Made by a program: the position numbers and the translations under genes. Source: Lacticaseibacillus pabuli (GTDB lineage: Bacteria > Bacillota > Bacilli > Lactobacillales > Lactobacillaceae). From it: a stretch of DNA of 64,000 nucleotides. Positions 17,701-24,444 of this stretch are shown here, one piece after another; the stretch's first letter is position 1, and every line of letters begins with the position of its first letter. The notes beneath the pieces are model-generated. The model did not search any database. It was not told where the DNA came from and saw only the letters and a list, made by a program, of their open reading frames with translations. Location: positions 1,178,001 through 1,242,000 of the forward strand of contig NZ_CP117884.1 of NCBI RefSeq assembly GCF_028736235.1, given 5' to 3'.

Positions 17701-19318
17701 TTACGCAAACAGCATCACCGTTGTACCGGGAACGCCTGGCCCTGGTGAGGTTGGCCCTGGTAATGCTGGTGACCTGACTGCACCGAATAGTCCGCTAAAG
17801 TATCCTGATGGTGTCACGGCGAACGATTTACAGCAAGACGTGGCCTATACCGTCAACTATGTGAATGGCGATAGCTCTTCGCCAACCAACACGCAACAAG
17901 TTACCTACACCCGAACCGCCACGATTCATTACAACACTGACGGTAGCGTGGCCGGTCAACCAGAATACAGCGACTGGTCCGCAGATTTAGATGACTTTAA
18001 TGCTGACGTCGCGACGCCAACGATTCCTGGCAAAGTTCCCGATCAAACTAGTGCCCACCTGGATGCACCAACGGACAGTAAAACACTGCCAACCGGTGCC
18101 CAAATCACCGTGACCTATCTGACGAAGGCGGAAACAAACGACCCGGATGGCGGTACCACCACAATGCTCATGACACCTGATGGTACGGTTACGACGATTG
18201 ACAAGGATTGGCCAGATGGGGACCACAGTCACGTGACAATCAATACGGATACGGACGTTGCGACTTTCACGGAAACGCCAAACGGTGGCACGGCCAGTGT
18301 GCCTAAAGATATCCAGCCGGGGGAAACTGGCACGACGGGGCGGACAACAGTTTCAAACCTGACGCCTAGTCAAAATGTTCAGCTAACCCATGACGGCATC
18401 ACGGAGACAGTCACGCCAGATGGCAAGATGACGATCACCCAAGTACCCGCTGGTCTCAGCGTCACACCCGAAGACTATTACCAAACGACCACGACAAATG
18501 ATCCGGATGGTGGGGTGACGACCGTAACGACAAACGGCAATCACAAAGTCACGACCATTGATAAAACTTGGCCAGATGGTGATGAAAGCTATGTGGTTAT
18601 CGATGTTGATACGGGAATCGCCTATTTCACTGAAACGCCTAAGGGTGGGCCAACCAGTACGCCGCACACAGTCAAACCGGGGGATGCAGATACCATCAAT
18701 CGCACAACGGTCATCAACCACTATCCTGATGGCGGCATTGAACTCCAGCATCGGGTTCCGGCGGGGACTGTCGACGACCATGGTAATACGGTACCAGGTG
18801 GTTCAATTACCGAAACCGTTCGGCCAAATGGCACACGCAGCTTTAGCATGATGCCGGATCCAGTGTTTGTTACCCAGGATGACTTTTATATCACCGAGCC
18901 GCACACAGGCGGTGGGGAACCAGGTACTACTGGTCACGATAATCCAGGTAGCAATTTACCAGTTCCTGATGATATTCCTGAACAGACACCAACGTCGCCG
19001 CAAGCCCCGGACTTGTCAGTTGATCAACCAGAAATCAATCTGCCCAATACGGTAGGTCAAGAGTCAGGTCACTTTGCAAGCAACCCAAATCGATTCAATT
19101 TGCGGGAGCCTGCGGGTCAAGGCGTTATTCGCAGCGCTGGCTCGATGCATGGCTTGAACCGGGATGATATTCAACTAGCGAATACTGAGCTGGCTAAGCG
19201 CAATAACTTGCCACAAACGGGTGAGCGACAGCACACAGGCCTGATTGCATTGGGACTGGCAATGCTTGCGGGGATGCTTGGCCTTGCCGGTCGGCGTCAT
19301 AAGCACGATGAAGCGTAG
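11768..19318 (+). CDS. Giant LPxTG cell-wall adhesin with MucBP and Mub B2-like repeats
   Basis: 2,516 residues. N-terminus: KxYKxGKxW-type signal (KMWKAGKHW, residues 19-27), hydrophobic core to about residue 48, cleavage likely after VAA (50). Residues ~51-215 are a Thr/Glu/Asp/Gln-rich low-complexity stalk; a non-repeated domain follows (~220-345). Three MucBP-like units start near 348 (KYVDQNGNEL), 492 (KYVDQFGNTI) and 570 (KHVDQDGNPL). From ~740 comes one diverged and then nine regular ~139-residue units (~875-2120), each containing VVPGTPGPGEVGPG, YTVxYVNGD, TKTVTYTR and DHYTDWTADV, resembling the Mub B2-like mucin-binding domain. Two further ~120-residue units (TNDPDGG...) span ~2123-2378. 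C-terminus: LPQTG at 2481-2485, hydrophobic helix, basic tail: sortase anchor. Expected role: mucus or host/plant surface adhesion. Confidence 0.93.
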   Translation: MLNKSTKHGQQSDLKERVKMWKAGKHWVFGTIFFLGMGASLLVTGKGVAADTEPAASDHAAVTAQTQANDAHLQDETYQLKRDDGGNSAQSQPQLTQETISKNENNHAAPQPSDLSEQKQGNLPQETPTKSAVDEQPTDSADAGTRTTPTAPPDDTVKGEKPADTEQLDNAGGQDNPTEDKPTVAKQTPADAQEGTTEDTPETEVQTDTGSATDEDTLPAGFSVSDPTRPDGVYSEATTSDKYTYFQISGSSTTLSFSTDRATATKTYVSVVTRNADGSWTAGPAQEIDTGTSATIGGITIHNDDDSVYVSAGDLHSIYDVYQYKTPSASTDIRSGYAAFKPFIQTQTTKYVDQNGNELAGITPVTMSGLSGQQYTTSPSAEVTGYTPQASENATGTMSPWTANGQQLSQTLWNGATKRGTITYTVKDVNKGTIDYAYQPVNGPKQSGTLEDPSSSASITFGGGNTYNINNPYIPQTTTITYTYDAANIPITIKYVDQFGNTIQPDGTATGSFQTPTTITQPTINHYTYDTDYVPAPGSTTDNVTTFTPTTLDGKANTVTLHYKGNPYVLTVKHVDQDGNPLSTDTIINNVVYGQSLTVNGNNDAGWTVAGYAGPQATQATMDGANDAKTITLSYQKLGSYTIETPAGQTLPDGIEATTQFAVDYGNGTTDPVKVTAPAGFTIPHYDGYIAVAVDTDANQILSLTAVDGGFTAPDPNQLAKLSDSVTIKYYSQNVVITPNPKGADEVTPGKSGDSINPADPYDPRVYPDNSNDADLKKTTTFTVHYVNGGADLNIPANYTRTLTVTYADDGSVQKTKLGAWQYAGDPATLTVTTPDIVDKIPDKTSVTFDGSATDTDPQPQQQVVTYYANTVTVVPGTPGEGEVGPGTQGEVTAPGSPLKFPAGVTADDLQQNVHYTVTYVNGDDTTPNQTRTATYSRTAVVNFAADGTGKVDHYTDWTADVSDVNQPIDTPELAGKVADKPVVTFAAPTSSQDLPQSLAVTVTYFDAGAVTVVPGTPGPGEVVPGKVGDSTTPNSPLKYPDGVTKGDLQQDVAYTVTYVNGDNTTPDQTKTVTYTRTAVINFGKDGTGVLDHYTDWTADVTDVNQPIGTPELSGKVADKTVVNFDAPANSKELPQAKPVTVTYFDAGTVTVVPGTPGPGEVGPGNAGDPTAPDSPLKYPDGVTKGDLQQDVSYTVTYVNGDSTTPDQTKTVTYTRTAVINFGTDGTGSLDHYTDWTADVTGVNQPIDTPELAGKVADKPVVIFAAPKSSQELPQAAPVTVTYFDAGAVTVVPGKPGPGEVGPGKVGDSTTPNSPLKYPDGVTKGDLQQDVAYTVMYVNGDSTTPDQTRSVTYTRTAVINFAKDGTGSLDHYTDWTADVTDVNQPIDTPEIADKVADKTTVTLNAPANSIELPQAKPVIVTYFDAGAVTVVPGTPGPGEVGPGKVGDSTTPNSPLKYPDGVTKGDLQQDVDYTVHYVNGDNTTPDQTKTVTYTRTAVINFAKDGTGSLDHYTDWTADVSDVNQPIDTPELSGKVADKTVVTFNAPTSSEKLPQAKLVTVTYFEAGAVTVVPGTPGPGEVGPGNAGDPTAPDSPLKYPDGVMKGDLQQDVDYTVHYVNGDNTTPDQTKTVTYTRTAVVHFAPDGIGSVDHYTDWTADVTDVNSPIETPVLPGKVANSSNVTFEAPSASHDLPKGEAATVTYYANSVTVVPGTPGPGEVGPGKAGDPTAPDSPLKYPDKVTEADLKQDVDYTVHYVNGDSTTPDQTKTVTYTRNAIVSFDANGNGTVDHYTDWTADVTDVNKPIPTPTLAGKVADKTNVNFGAQASLQELPKDDTVTVTVTYYANQVTVVPGTPGPGEVGPGTAGDPTAPNSPLKYPDKVTEADLQQDVDYTVHYVNGDTTTPDQTKTVTYTRDAIVNFDANGVGTVDHYTDWTADVTDVNKTIATPPLTGKVADKQGVNFGAPASNKTLPKSATITVTYYANSITVVPGTPGPGEVGPGNAGDLTAPNSPLKYPDGVTANDLQQDVAYTVNYVNGDSSSPTNTQQVTYTRTATIHYNTDGSVAGQPEYSDWSADLDDFNADVATPTIPGKVPDQTSAHLDAPTDSKTLPTGAQITVTYLTKAETNDPDGGTTTMLMTPDGTVTTIDKDWPDGDHSHVTINTDTDVATFTETPNGGTASVPKDIQPGETGTTGRTTVSNLTPSQNVQLTHDGITETVTPDGKMTITQVPAGLSVTPEDYYQTTTTNDPDGGVTTVTTNGNHKVTTIDKTWPDGDESYVVIDVDTGIAYFTETPKGGPTSTPHTVKPGDADTINRTTVINHYPDGGIELQHRVPAGTVDDHGNTVPGGSITETVRPNGTRSFSMMPDPVFVTQDDFYITEPHTGGGEPGTTGHDNPGSNLPVPDDIPEQTPTSPQAPDLSVDQPEINLPNTVGQESGHFASNPNRFNLREPAGQGVIRSAGSMHGLNRDDIQLANTELAKRNNLPQTGERQHTGLIALGLAMLAGMLGLAGRRHKHDEA
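14390..18130 (+). repeat. Nine tandem ~417-bp coding repeats in the adhesin
   Basis: Equivalent points (the codons for VPGTPG) fall at 14390, 14807, 15224, 15641, 16058, 16475, 16889, 17309 and 17723, so the period is 414-420 bp, most often exactly 417. Neighbouring copies are nearly identical over long stretches, for example 15690-15760 against 16107-16177. A tenth, much diverged unit precedes them (about 13970-14389). Confidence 0.95.
18134..18895 (+). repeat. Two-copy ~360-bp repeat at the C-terminal side of the adhesin
   Basis: Units begin at about 18134 and 18494 with TNDPDGG and share KVTTIDKxWPDGD/ TTIDKDWPDGD, FTETPxGG, a TVSNL/TVINH strand and an ExTVxP(D/N)G turn. They differ in sequence from the 139-residue repeats and probably form a stalk close to the cell wall. 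Confidence 0.85.
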
Positions 19319-19358
19319 CAACAGTTCGCTTTAGCGTCACATCAACAATATTTTCAAA

Positions 19359-19397
19359 CGGTCCGGTTCTGCCCTTGCGCAGAGCCGGGCCATTTTC
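19359..19397 (+). terminator. Terminator after adhesin gene
   Basis: Stem GGTCCGGTTCTGC / GCAGAGCCGGGCC (two wobbles) with a short CTT-type loop, followed by ATTTTC. The T-run is short, so termination may be incomplete. Confidence 0.7.
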
Positions 19398-19461
19398 GTG
19401 TATTGTGTCATGCTTCGACTGCCTCAATTGCGTATAATGACGCTGAAAGAAGGTGGCCATC

Positions 19462-19998
19462 ATGCCGCAGCGCAGTGATTTGTCCCGAGAAGCTCTGAAA
19501 CAGGCCTTTGCCCAACGTTTACTTACAACACCAATGAACAAAATTTCGGTCCGCGATATTGTCACCACCGCCCATGTTGCTCGGTCGACGTTTTATCGCA
19601 ACTTCGAGGATAAGGAGGACTTTTTGACCTGGTTGCAGAATGATTTGGTCTCTGAAACGAGTCAACAGTTGGCGGGTATCAGGCAAACAGAACTCGATTT
19701 CACGGCCTTCTATCGTTTTGCCGAAGAAAATCGGAATTTTATGAAGGCGTTTCTGGTCGGTCAGCGGTGGCCCGCATTCGTGACAGCACTTTACCAGCAG
19801 GCAACGACGCACTTCCAGGTCATTCTCGCGGCTGAGCATACCGCGATTCCCAACGATATTTTGACCTCATTCATCTTGGGCGGTCACATCAAAATATTTG
19901 AGACTTGGCTCGCAACGAACGACACCAGGTCACCCGAACAGATGAATACCTATCATCAGCAGTTGGGCACCAAGTTGCTGGCTAGTTTGCAAGGGTGA
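19462..19998 (+). CDS. TetR/AcrR-family transcriptional regulator
   Basis: 178 residues. N-terminal helix-turn-helix: ISVRDIVTTAHVARSTFYRNFEDKEDFLTWL (shown in part: VARSTFYRNFEDKEDFL), the classical TetR recognition helix region. The remaining ~120 residues are a helical ligand/dimer domain of a type common in lactobacilli. GTG at 19453 is in frame but overlaps the AAGG site; ATG at 19462 has normal spacing. It lies on the same strand 128 bases before the alpha/beta hydrolase gene and is a plausible regulator of that gene. Ligand unknown. Confidence 0.88.
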   Translation: MPQRSDLSREALKQAFAQRLLTTPMNKISVRDIVTTAHVARSTFYRNFEDKEDFLTWLQNDLVSETSQQLAGIRQTELDFTAFYRFAEENRNFMKAFLVGQRWPAFVTALYQQATTHFQVILAAEHTAIPNDILTSFILGGHIKIFETWLATNDTRSPEQMNTYHQQLGTKLLASLQG

Positions 19999-20125
19999 AT
20001 TGAAAAGGGACACTTTCACCGACATGTGTGCTGGATGCCAAGCTGTTATGCACCTAAGATACTGGTATTGAAGGAAATAGTAGCAACCAGTTTTACGGTA
20101 CACAAGTTGAAAGGATGTCTAACAT

Positions 20126-20962
20126 ATGTCTTTTGTTGAAGTTAATGGCGCAAAGCTACACGTTGAGGTCGAGGGGAATGGTCCCGTTTTGATTTTGGTA
20201 CCCGGGGCGAACGGGACTGGCGAAATTTTTAAGGGAATTACCGCATATTTGCAGGACCGCTACGAGTTGGTTTGTTTTGATCGCCGCGGGTATGGTACCA
20301 CCGAAATGACCACGCCATTACCAGAAAGCGCGGCCGACTTCAGCAGTCATTACCGGCTAACAACGGACGCCGAGGATGTAATTGCCCTGGCGAACCACTT
20401 CAGTCCTGACCAGCCCGTATTCGTGATGGGGTCATCCTCGGGTTCCATCGTCGCAGCGGAGGCATTTGCGACCGCGCCAGATCGCATCGCGCGGATTGTA
20501 CTCCACGAAAGTCCGATTACGACGGTGATTGACACCGCACGGCAGCAACGTCTGAACAAGGATGCCGTTGAAACTGCATTAAACGGCGATTTTGGCGGGG
20601 CGCGGGACAAATTTGCAGCCGCGATGCAGATTCAACCACTCGATGGCAAGATGATGGGGTTCGCTGCGGACAGTACTAAACCTGATAAAAAACGGATGCA
20701 GGGGATGCTGTATTGGTTCAAATATGAAGTGCTGCAGTACACGAGTCAGACGATTGATTGGGATGTGTTCAAGGCCAATCGCGATAAGGTCCGTTTGCTC
20801 ATTGGTACCGATTCGGTTGGGTCGGTGCCACCTGAGAACACGAAGGCCATTGGCAAAATGCTGAATGTTCCCGTGACCGTGATTCCAGGTGGTCACTTGG
20901 GTTATGCGCAGAAGCCAGAGGGGTTTGCGGAAACCTTGGCGGCAACGTTGGACATGCGTTAA
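20126..20962 (+). CDS. Alpha/beta-hydrolase family enzyme
   Basis: 278 residues. The oxyanion-hole region is LVPGANGTGE, the nucleophile elbow is GSSSGS (residues ~108-113, Ser within GxSxG), the acid is probably Asp in LIGTDSVGS (~230) and the base is His in PGGHLGY (~257). DRRGYGTTE matches the usual loop after strand 4. No signal peptide, so cytoplasmic. Substrate unknown; esterases, lactonases and C-C hydrolases share this layout. It stands between a TetR gene and the amidohydrolase operon, which suggests, but does not prove, a shared detoxification or catabolic role. AAAGGATG precedes the start. Confidence 0.85.
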   Translation: MSFVEVNGAKLHVEVEGNGPVLILVPGANGTGEIFKGITAYLQDRYELVCFDRRGYGTTEMTTPLPESAADFSSHYRLTTDAEDVIALANHFSPDQPVFVMGSSSGSIVAAEAFATAPDRIARIVLHESPITTVIDTARQQRLNKDAVETALNGDFGGARDKFAAAMQIQPLDGKMMGFAADSTKPDKKRMQGMLYWFKYEVLQYTSQTIDWDVFKANRDKVRLLIGTDSVGSVPPENTKAIGKMLNVPVTVIPGGHLGYAQKPEGFAETLAATLDMR

Positions 20963-21048
20963 GACTAGAACAGAATAAATGACGCGTTGTATTTGCGATT
21001 GTGTGAATACAGCGTGTTTTTGTGTCGTTGGACAAAAATAAAATAAAC

Positions 21049-21077
21049 TATGCACATGCATACATTGATGCTATACT
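21049..21077 (+). promoter_or_regulatory. Extended -10 promoter with palindromic operator, amidohydrolase operon
   Basis: TGC-TATACT (21069-21077) is a strong extended -10. At the -35 position lies the perfect palindrome TATGCA-CA-TGCATA (21049-21062). A site at this place would let a regulator, such as the MarR protein encoded in the same operon, block RNA polymerase; the pairing of regulator and site is inference. Confidence 0.6.
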
Positions 21078-21131
21078 GATGGCGACAAATAGTTAACGGT
21101 AGTACGCAGGCGATGCGAAGGAGATTTTATG

Positions 21132-22103
21132 ATGAAGCTGATTACGGTTGAAGAACATTACGATACGGACGCAAATATTGATCAGTTTAACAAATACTCA
21201 CAGGTGCCCAACAATAATCCACGGCAAACACAACTGAAACCTGATCTCGTTGATTTCGGCAGAAAAGTGGCTTACATGGATGCGCATGGCATTGATATGC
21301 AGGTGGTTTCTGATGCAGGCAACTCGGCTCAAGTGTTGCCTGACCAGTATGCAGTCGATGGCGCGCACGCCCAAAACGAGACCTTGGCTGAAAACATTAG
21401 TCAGTACCCAACGCGATTTGCGGGTCTCGCAACGTTGCCGGCTAATGTGCCTGACAAAGCGGCGGCAGAACTCGAATATGCGTTGACCAGGTTGGGATTG
21501 AAGGGCGGCATTATCAGTGGAACTGTGAACGGACAGTTTCTAGACAGTCCAAAGTTTGAGCCCATTTTCGCCGCAGCAGACAAGTTGCGCACCACGCTGT
21601 ATCTGCATCCAGGCGTCATTACGGACCAGCAAAAGGCGCTGTTGTACGACAGTCCCGCTTTCTCGGACCGGACTTCAACCTTGATGGCTGGGGCGATGTG
21701 GGGCTGGCATATGGAAGTCGGCATTCAGATGATGCGTATCATCACAGCTGGCTTGCTGGAGAAATACCCGCACGTCAAGTTGGCATCCGGTCACTGGGGT
21801 GAGTTTGTCCCAATGTTTCTGGAGCGGATTGATGGCTTCAGCCCCCTGGTGACGGACTTGCCGCACTCATTTTCTGAATACTATAAGCGGCAGGTTTACC
21901 TGTCACCATCTGGCATGTTTACGGCACCACAAATGCAGTTGGCCTTGACTGAAATGGGCGCGGATCACATCATGTGGTCGGAGGATTTTCCTTACGTCCA
22001 AGACGGCGACACCACGCGCCAGTTCCTGGAACAAGCGCAATTGACTGACGCTCAACGTGAAGCCATTGCCCACGGAACAGCGGAAACAGTTTTCGACCTT
22101 TAA
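21132..22103 (+). CDS. Amidohydrolase-2/ACMSD-family enzyme, gamma-resorcylate-decarboxylase-like (copy 1)
   Basis: 323 residues from ATG 21132 (ATG 21129 also possible; AAGGAG at 21118). The metal-binding pattern of the ACMSD group is visible: ExH in ITVEEHYD (Glu7, His9), His in LYLHPGV (~160), His in LASGHWGEFVP (~215) and Asp in MWSEDFPY (~284). Glu-x-His in place of His-x-His is typical of non-oxidative aromatic decarboxylases such as gamma-resorcylate decarboxylase and LigW. Likely a cytoplasmic metal-dependent (de)carboxylase or hydrolase on a small aromatic acid. It starts a tight operon with the SDR (12 bases apart), MarR and oxidoreductase genes. A homologue with the same residues lies at 24445-25470. 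Confidence 0.82.
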   Translation: MKLITVEEHYDTDANIDQFNKYSQVPNNNPRQTQLKPDLVDFGRKVAYMDAHGIDMQVVSDAGNSAQVLPDQYAVDGAHAQNETLAENISQYPTRFAGLATLPANVPDKAAAELEYALTRLGLKGGIISGTVNGQFLDSPKFEPIFAAADKLRTTLYLHPGVITDQQKALLYDSPAFSDRTSTLMAGAMWGWHMEVGIQMMRIITAGLLEKYPHVKLASGHWGEFVPMFLERIDGFSPLVTDLPHSFSEYYKRQVYLSPSGMFTAPQMQLALTEMGADHIMWSEDFPYVQDGDTTRQFLEQAQLTDAQREAIAHGTAETVFDL

Positions 22104-22115
22104 GGAGGAATTAGC

Positions 22116-22865
22116 TTGAGCGCAAATGAAGTATTGACCCTAATTACTGGGTCCGATAAAGGCATTGGTTTTGAAACAGCTAAGGAACTTGCCAAGGCCG
22201 GGCAGCACGTGCTAATTGGTGCACGTAACCAAGTGCGCGGTGAGTCGGCGGTTCAAGCCATTCGCGAGGCGGGTGGTCAGGCAGATTTTGTCCAGCTTGA
22301 CGTGACAAACGCTGACCAGGTGCAGGCCGCGGCCAAGCAAATTCAAGCGGACTATGGGCATCTTAACGTGCTCATTAACAACGCGGGTATCGCGGCTGAC
22401 GCACATCAGAAACCATCCGAGTTGTCAATTGACCTGATTCAGCAGGATTTTGCCGTTAACTTCTTCGGGTTAATTCGTGTGACCCAAGCGATGGTGCCGC
22501 TGCTGCGTGCTGGACAGCCAGCCAAAATCATCAACGTCACCTCAAACATGGGGTCATTTGGTCTGGCAACTGATCCGAACTCACGGTTTTACCAAGTGTC
22601 CTCGCTCGGGTACCAGGCGTCTAAGGCCGCTGCCAACTTTGCGACGGTAGATTTTGCTAAGGAATTGGCGGATGAAGGCATCACCGTCAACTCGGTGAAT
22701 CCGGGATGGACGGCAACGGGATTCGGTGGCCGTGATGAAAGTAAACCCGCGATTCCGGGGATGCAATCAGTTGCAGAAGGCGCCGCACAAATTATCAAGT
22801 TGGCGCTGAGCACGGACCAGACCACCGGGACATTCACGGAAAATGCCGGCAAATTGCCGTGGTAA
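22116..22865 (+). CDS. Short-chain dehydrogenase/reductase (SDR)
   Basis: 249 residues with classical SDR features: cofactor loop TGSDKGIG (residues ~11-18), NNAG (~88-91), catalytic Ser in VTSNMGS and YxxxK in GYQASKAA, then NPGWTATGFGG. The Arg after the glycine loop region (GARNQ) suggests NADP(H) preference. The start codon is TTG at 22116, fixed by AAGGAGG seven bases upstream; no ATG is nearby. Such reductases act on ketones, aldehydes or quinones (carbonyl-reductase-like). Tight spacing to the genes before (12 bases) and after (9 bases) indicates one operon. Confidence 0.9.
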   Translation: MSANEVLTLITGSDKGIGFETAKELAKAGQHVLIGARNQVRGESAVQAIREAGGQADFVQLDVTNADQVQAAAKQIQADYGHLNVLINNAGIAADAHQKPSELSIDLIQQDFAVNFFGLIRVTQAMVPLLRAGQPAKIINVTSNMGSFGLATDPNSRFYQVSSLGYQASKAAANFATVDFAKELADEGITVNSVNPGWTATGFGGRDESKPAIPGMQSVAEGAAQIIKLALSTDQTTGTFTENAGKLPW

Positions 22866-22874
22866 GGTGATACG

Positions 22875-23321
22875 ATGAGTTTGGATAAAAACGATAATAC
22901 CATCAGCAAACAACTACATGGTGCCTATACCGTCGCTAGTCGCGTGCTGGAACGACGCCTGCAGCCAACAGGGGTGAATGGGAGTCAATTCTTCTTCATT
23001 CTCAAGTTGCACGATGAACCTGGCGTGACGCAGGACCAGCTAGTACGCAATGATAAGCGGCACCAGAGCAATGTCAACCGTGAGATTGCCCGCCTGGCCA
23101 GCCTTGGCCTAGTCGATAAACGCCCATCGTCGGCAGATGGTCGCAAATATGAGTTGTGGTTGACTGCAGCGGGCGAGAAGCTGTATCCACAAATTAAGGC
23201 GGCACTCGAGGCACAGGAAAATGCGTTAACAGCGTGCTTAGAGGCGGCGTCTGGTCGCGTTAGTCGGGATGAATTTTTGGCGATTCTGCGCCGGATGACG
23301 CAGATGGATGCACCGCAATAG
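22875..23321 (+). CDS. MarR-family transcriptional regulator
   Basis: 148 residues. Winged helix: FFFILKLHDEPGVTQDQLVRNDKRHQSNVNREIARLASLGLVDKRPSSADGRKYELWLTAAG, with the recognition helix around HQSNVNREIARL and the wing DGRKYELWLT. MarR proteins usually bind phenolic ligands and repress linked detoxification genes. It is the third gene of the amidohydrolase operon, so autoregulation through the palindrome at 21049 is a reasonable hypothesis. GGTGATACG before the ATG is a weak ribosome site; translation may depend on coupling to the SDR gene, whose stop is nine bases upstream. Confidence 0.88.
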   Translation: MSLDKNDNTISKQLHGAYTVASRVLERRLQPTGVNGSQFFFILKLHDEPGVTQDQLVRNDKRHQSNVNREIARLASLGLVDKRPSSADGRKYELWLTAAGEKLYPQIKAALEAQENALTACLEAASGRVSRDEFLAILRRMTQMDAPQ

Positions 23322-23355
23322 GCAGGATAACTAGCAAATTGAAAGGAGCAACATC

Positions 23356-24309
23356 ATGAAAGCAGTTGTCGTTGAAAAAGCAGGCGGACCCGAAGTCCTG
23401 CAGCTTAAGGAAGTCCCAACACCACAAGTTAAGCCGGGCTGGTCCCTCGTTCGGGTCAAGGGTTTTGGGATTAACCATTCTGAAATCTACACGCGCAAGG
23501 GCGAGTCACCTGATGTGAAGTTTCCACGGATTTTGGGCATCGAATGTGTGGGTGAAATTGCCGACACCACCGATCCTGAACGCTTACCAGTGGGTCAAAA
23601 GGTCGCCAGTATCATGGGCGGCATGGGGCGCGACTTTGATGGCAGTTACGCGGAGTATACGTTGCTACCTAACAACCAGATTTACCCAGTAACAACCAAG
23701 TTATCCTGGGCAGATTTTGCGGCCATCCCCGAGACGTTCTTCACGGCATATGGCTCACTCAGAAACGCACGCGCGCAAGACGCCAAAACACTGCTCATTC
23801 GCGCGGCAACCAGTGGCGTCGGTGTCGCTGCCATTAAGTTGGCCAAGGCCATGAACCCCGGCATTCGGGTTAGTGGGAGCACGCGCAACCCGAAGAAGTT
23901 TGACTTGCTACGAGAAGCGGGCTGTGATGATCCGATTGAAGACCGGGATAATCAGCTGCAGACGGACGAAAAGTTTCAGGCGATTGTTGAACTCGTGGGT
24001 CCCAAGACTGTCGTTGATTCCTTGAGCCACATGACGCAGGGGGGATTCTGCTGTGTGACCGGTGGGCTGGGTGATGCCTGGACGATTCCAAACTTCGACC
24101 CATTTGCCATCCCAACTGGCGGTAGCCTGACGAACTTTGGCTCTGGCGTTATGAACAGTGAAAAGTCGTTTAATGACATGCTGAAGCTCATCGATGACAA
24201 TCACCTGGATGTGTCGCCAACGAAGACTTTTGATTTGGCACACACCGCCGATGCCGAGGCGTACTCCGAGTCAGGTGCGGGTTTTGGGAAAGTTGTTGTT
24301 TTGCCTTAA
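23356..24309 (+). CDS. Zinc-independent alcohol dehydrogenase/quinone oxidoreductase-like protein
   Basis: 317 residues of the MDR superfamily. The catalytic-domain start is MKAVVVEKAGGPEVLQLKEVPTP (first part: MKAVVVEKAGGPEVLQL), with GFGINHSEIYTRKGESP and a nucleotide-binding block LLIRAATSGVGVAAIKLAKA (GxGxxA-type, ~148-160). No structural-zinc cysteine cluster is present, which fits the quinone-oxidoreductase (QOR) subgroup using NADPH. GAAAGGAG precedes the ATG. Last gene of the operon, closed by a strong terminator 20 bases later. The substrate is probably a quinone or enone, by family only. Confidence 0.88.
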   Translation: MKAVVVEKAGGPEVLQLKEVPTPQVKPGWSLVRVKGFGINHSEIYTRKGESPDVKFPRILGIECVGEIADTTDPERLPVGQKVASIMGGMGRDFDGSYAEYTLLPNNQIYPVTTKLSWADFAAIPETFFTAYGSLRNARAQDAKTLLIRAATSGVGVAAIKLAKAMNPGIRVSGSTRNPKKFDLLREAGCDDPIEDRDNQLQTDEKFQAIVELVGPKTVVDSLSHMTQGGFCCVTGGLGDAWTIPNFDPFAIPTGGSLTNFGSGVMNSEKSFNDMLKLIDDNHLDVSPTKTFDLAHTADAEAYSESGAGFGKVVVLP

Positions 24310-24329
24310 TTAGGAATCAATAAATAGTA

Positions 24330-24374
24330 CACAAAGACCACCAGATGAATGCGACTCATCTGGTGGTCTTTGTA
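24330..24374. terminator. Strong bidirectional-type terminator after QOR gene
   Basis: Long perfect stem ACAAAGACCACCAGATGA / TCATCTGGTGGTCTTTGT. It stands between the plus-strand operon and the minus-strand amidohydrolase gene and could end both transcripts. Confidence 0.88.
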
Positions 24375-24444
24375 TTGGGAGGCAAGCAAAAAGAAGTCGA
24401 CCGGCGAGCGGCTGACTTCCATGCTAAGTGGCTTATCTGTTAAC

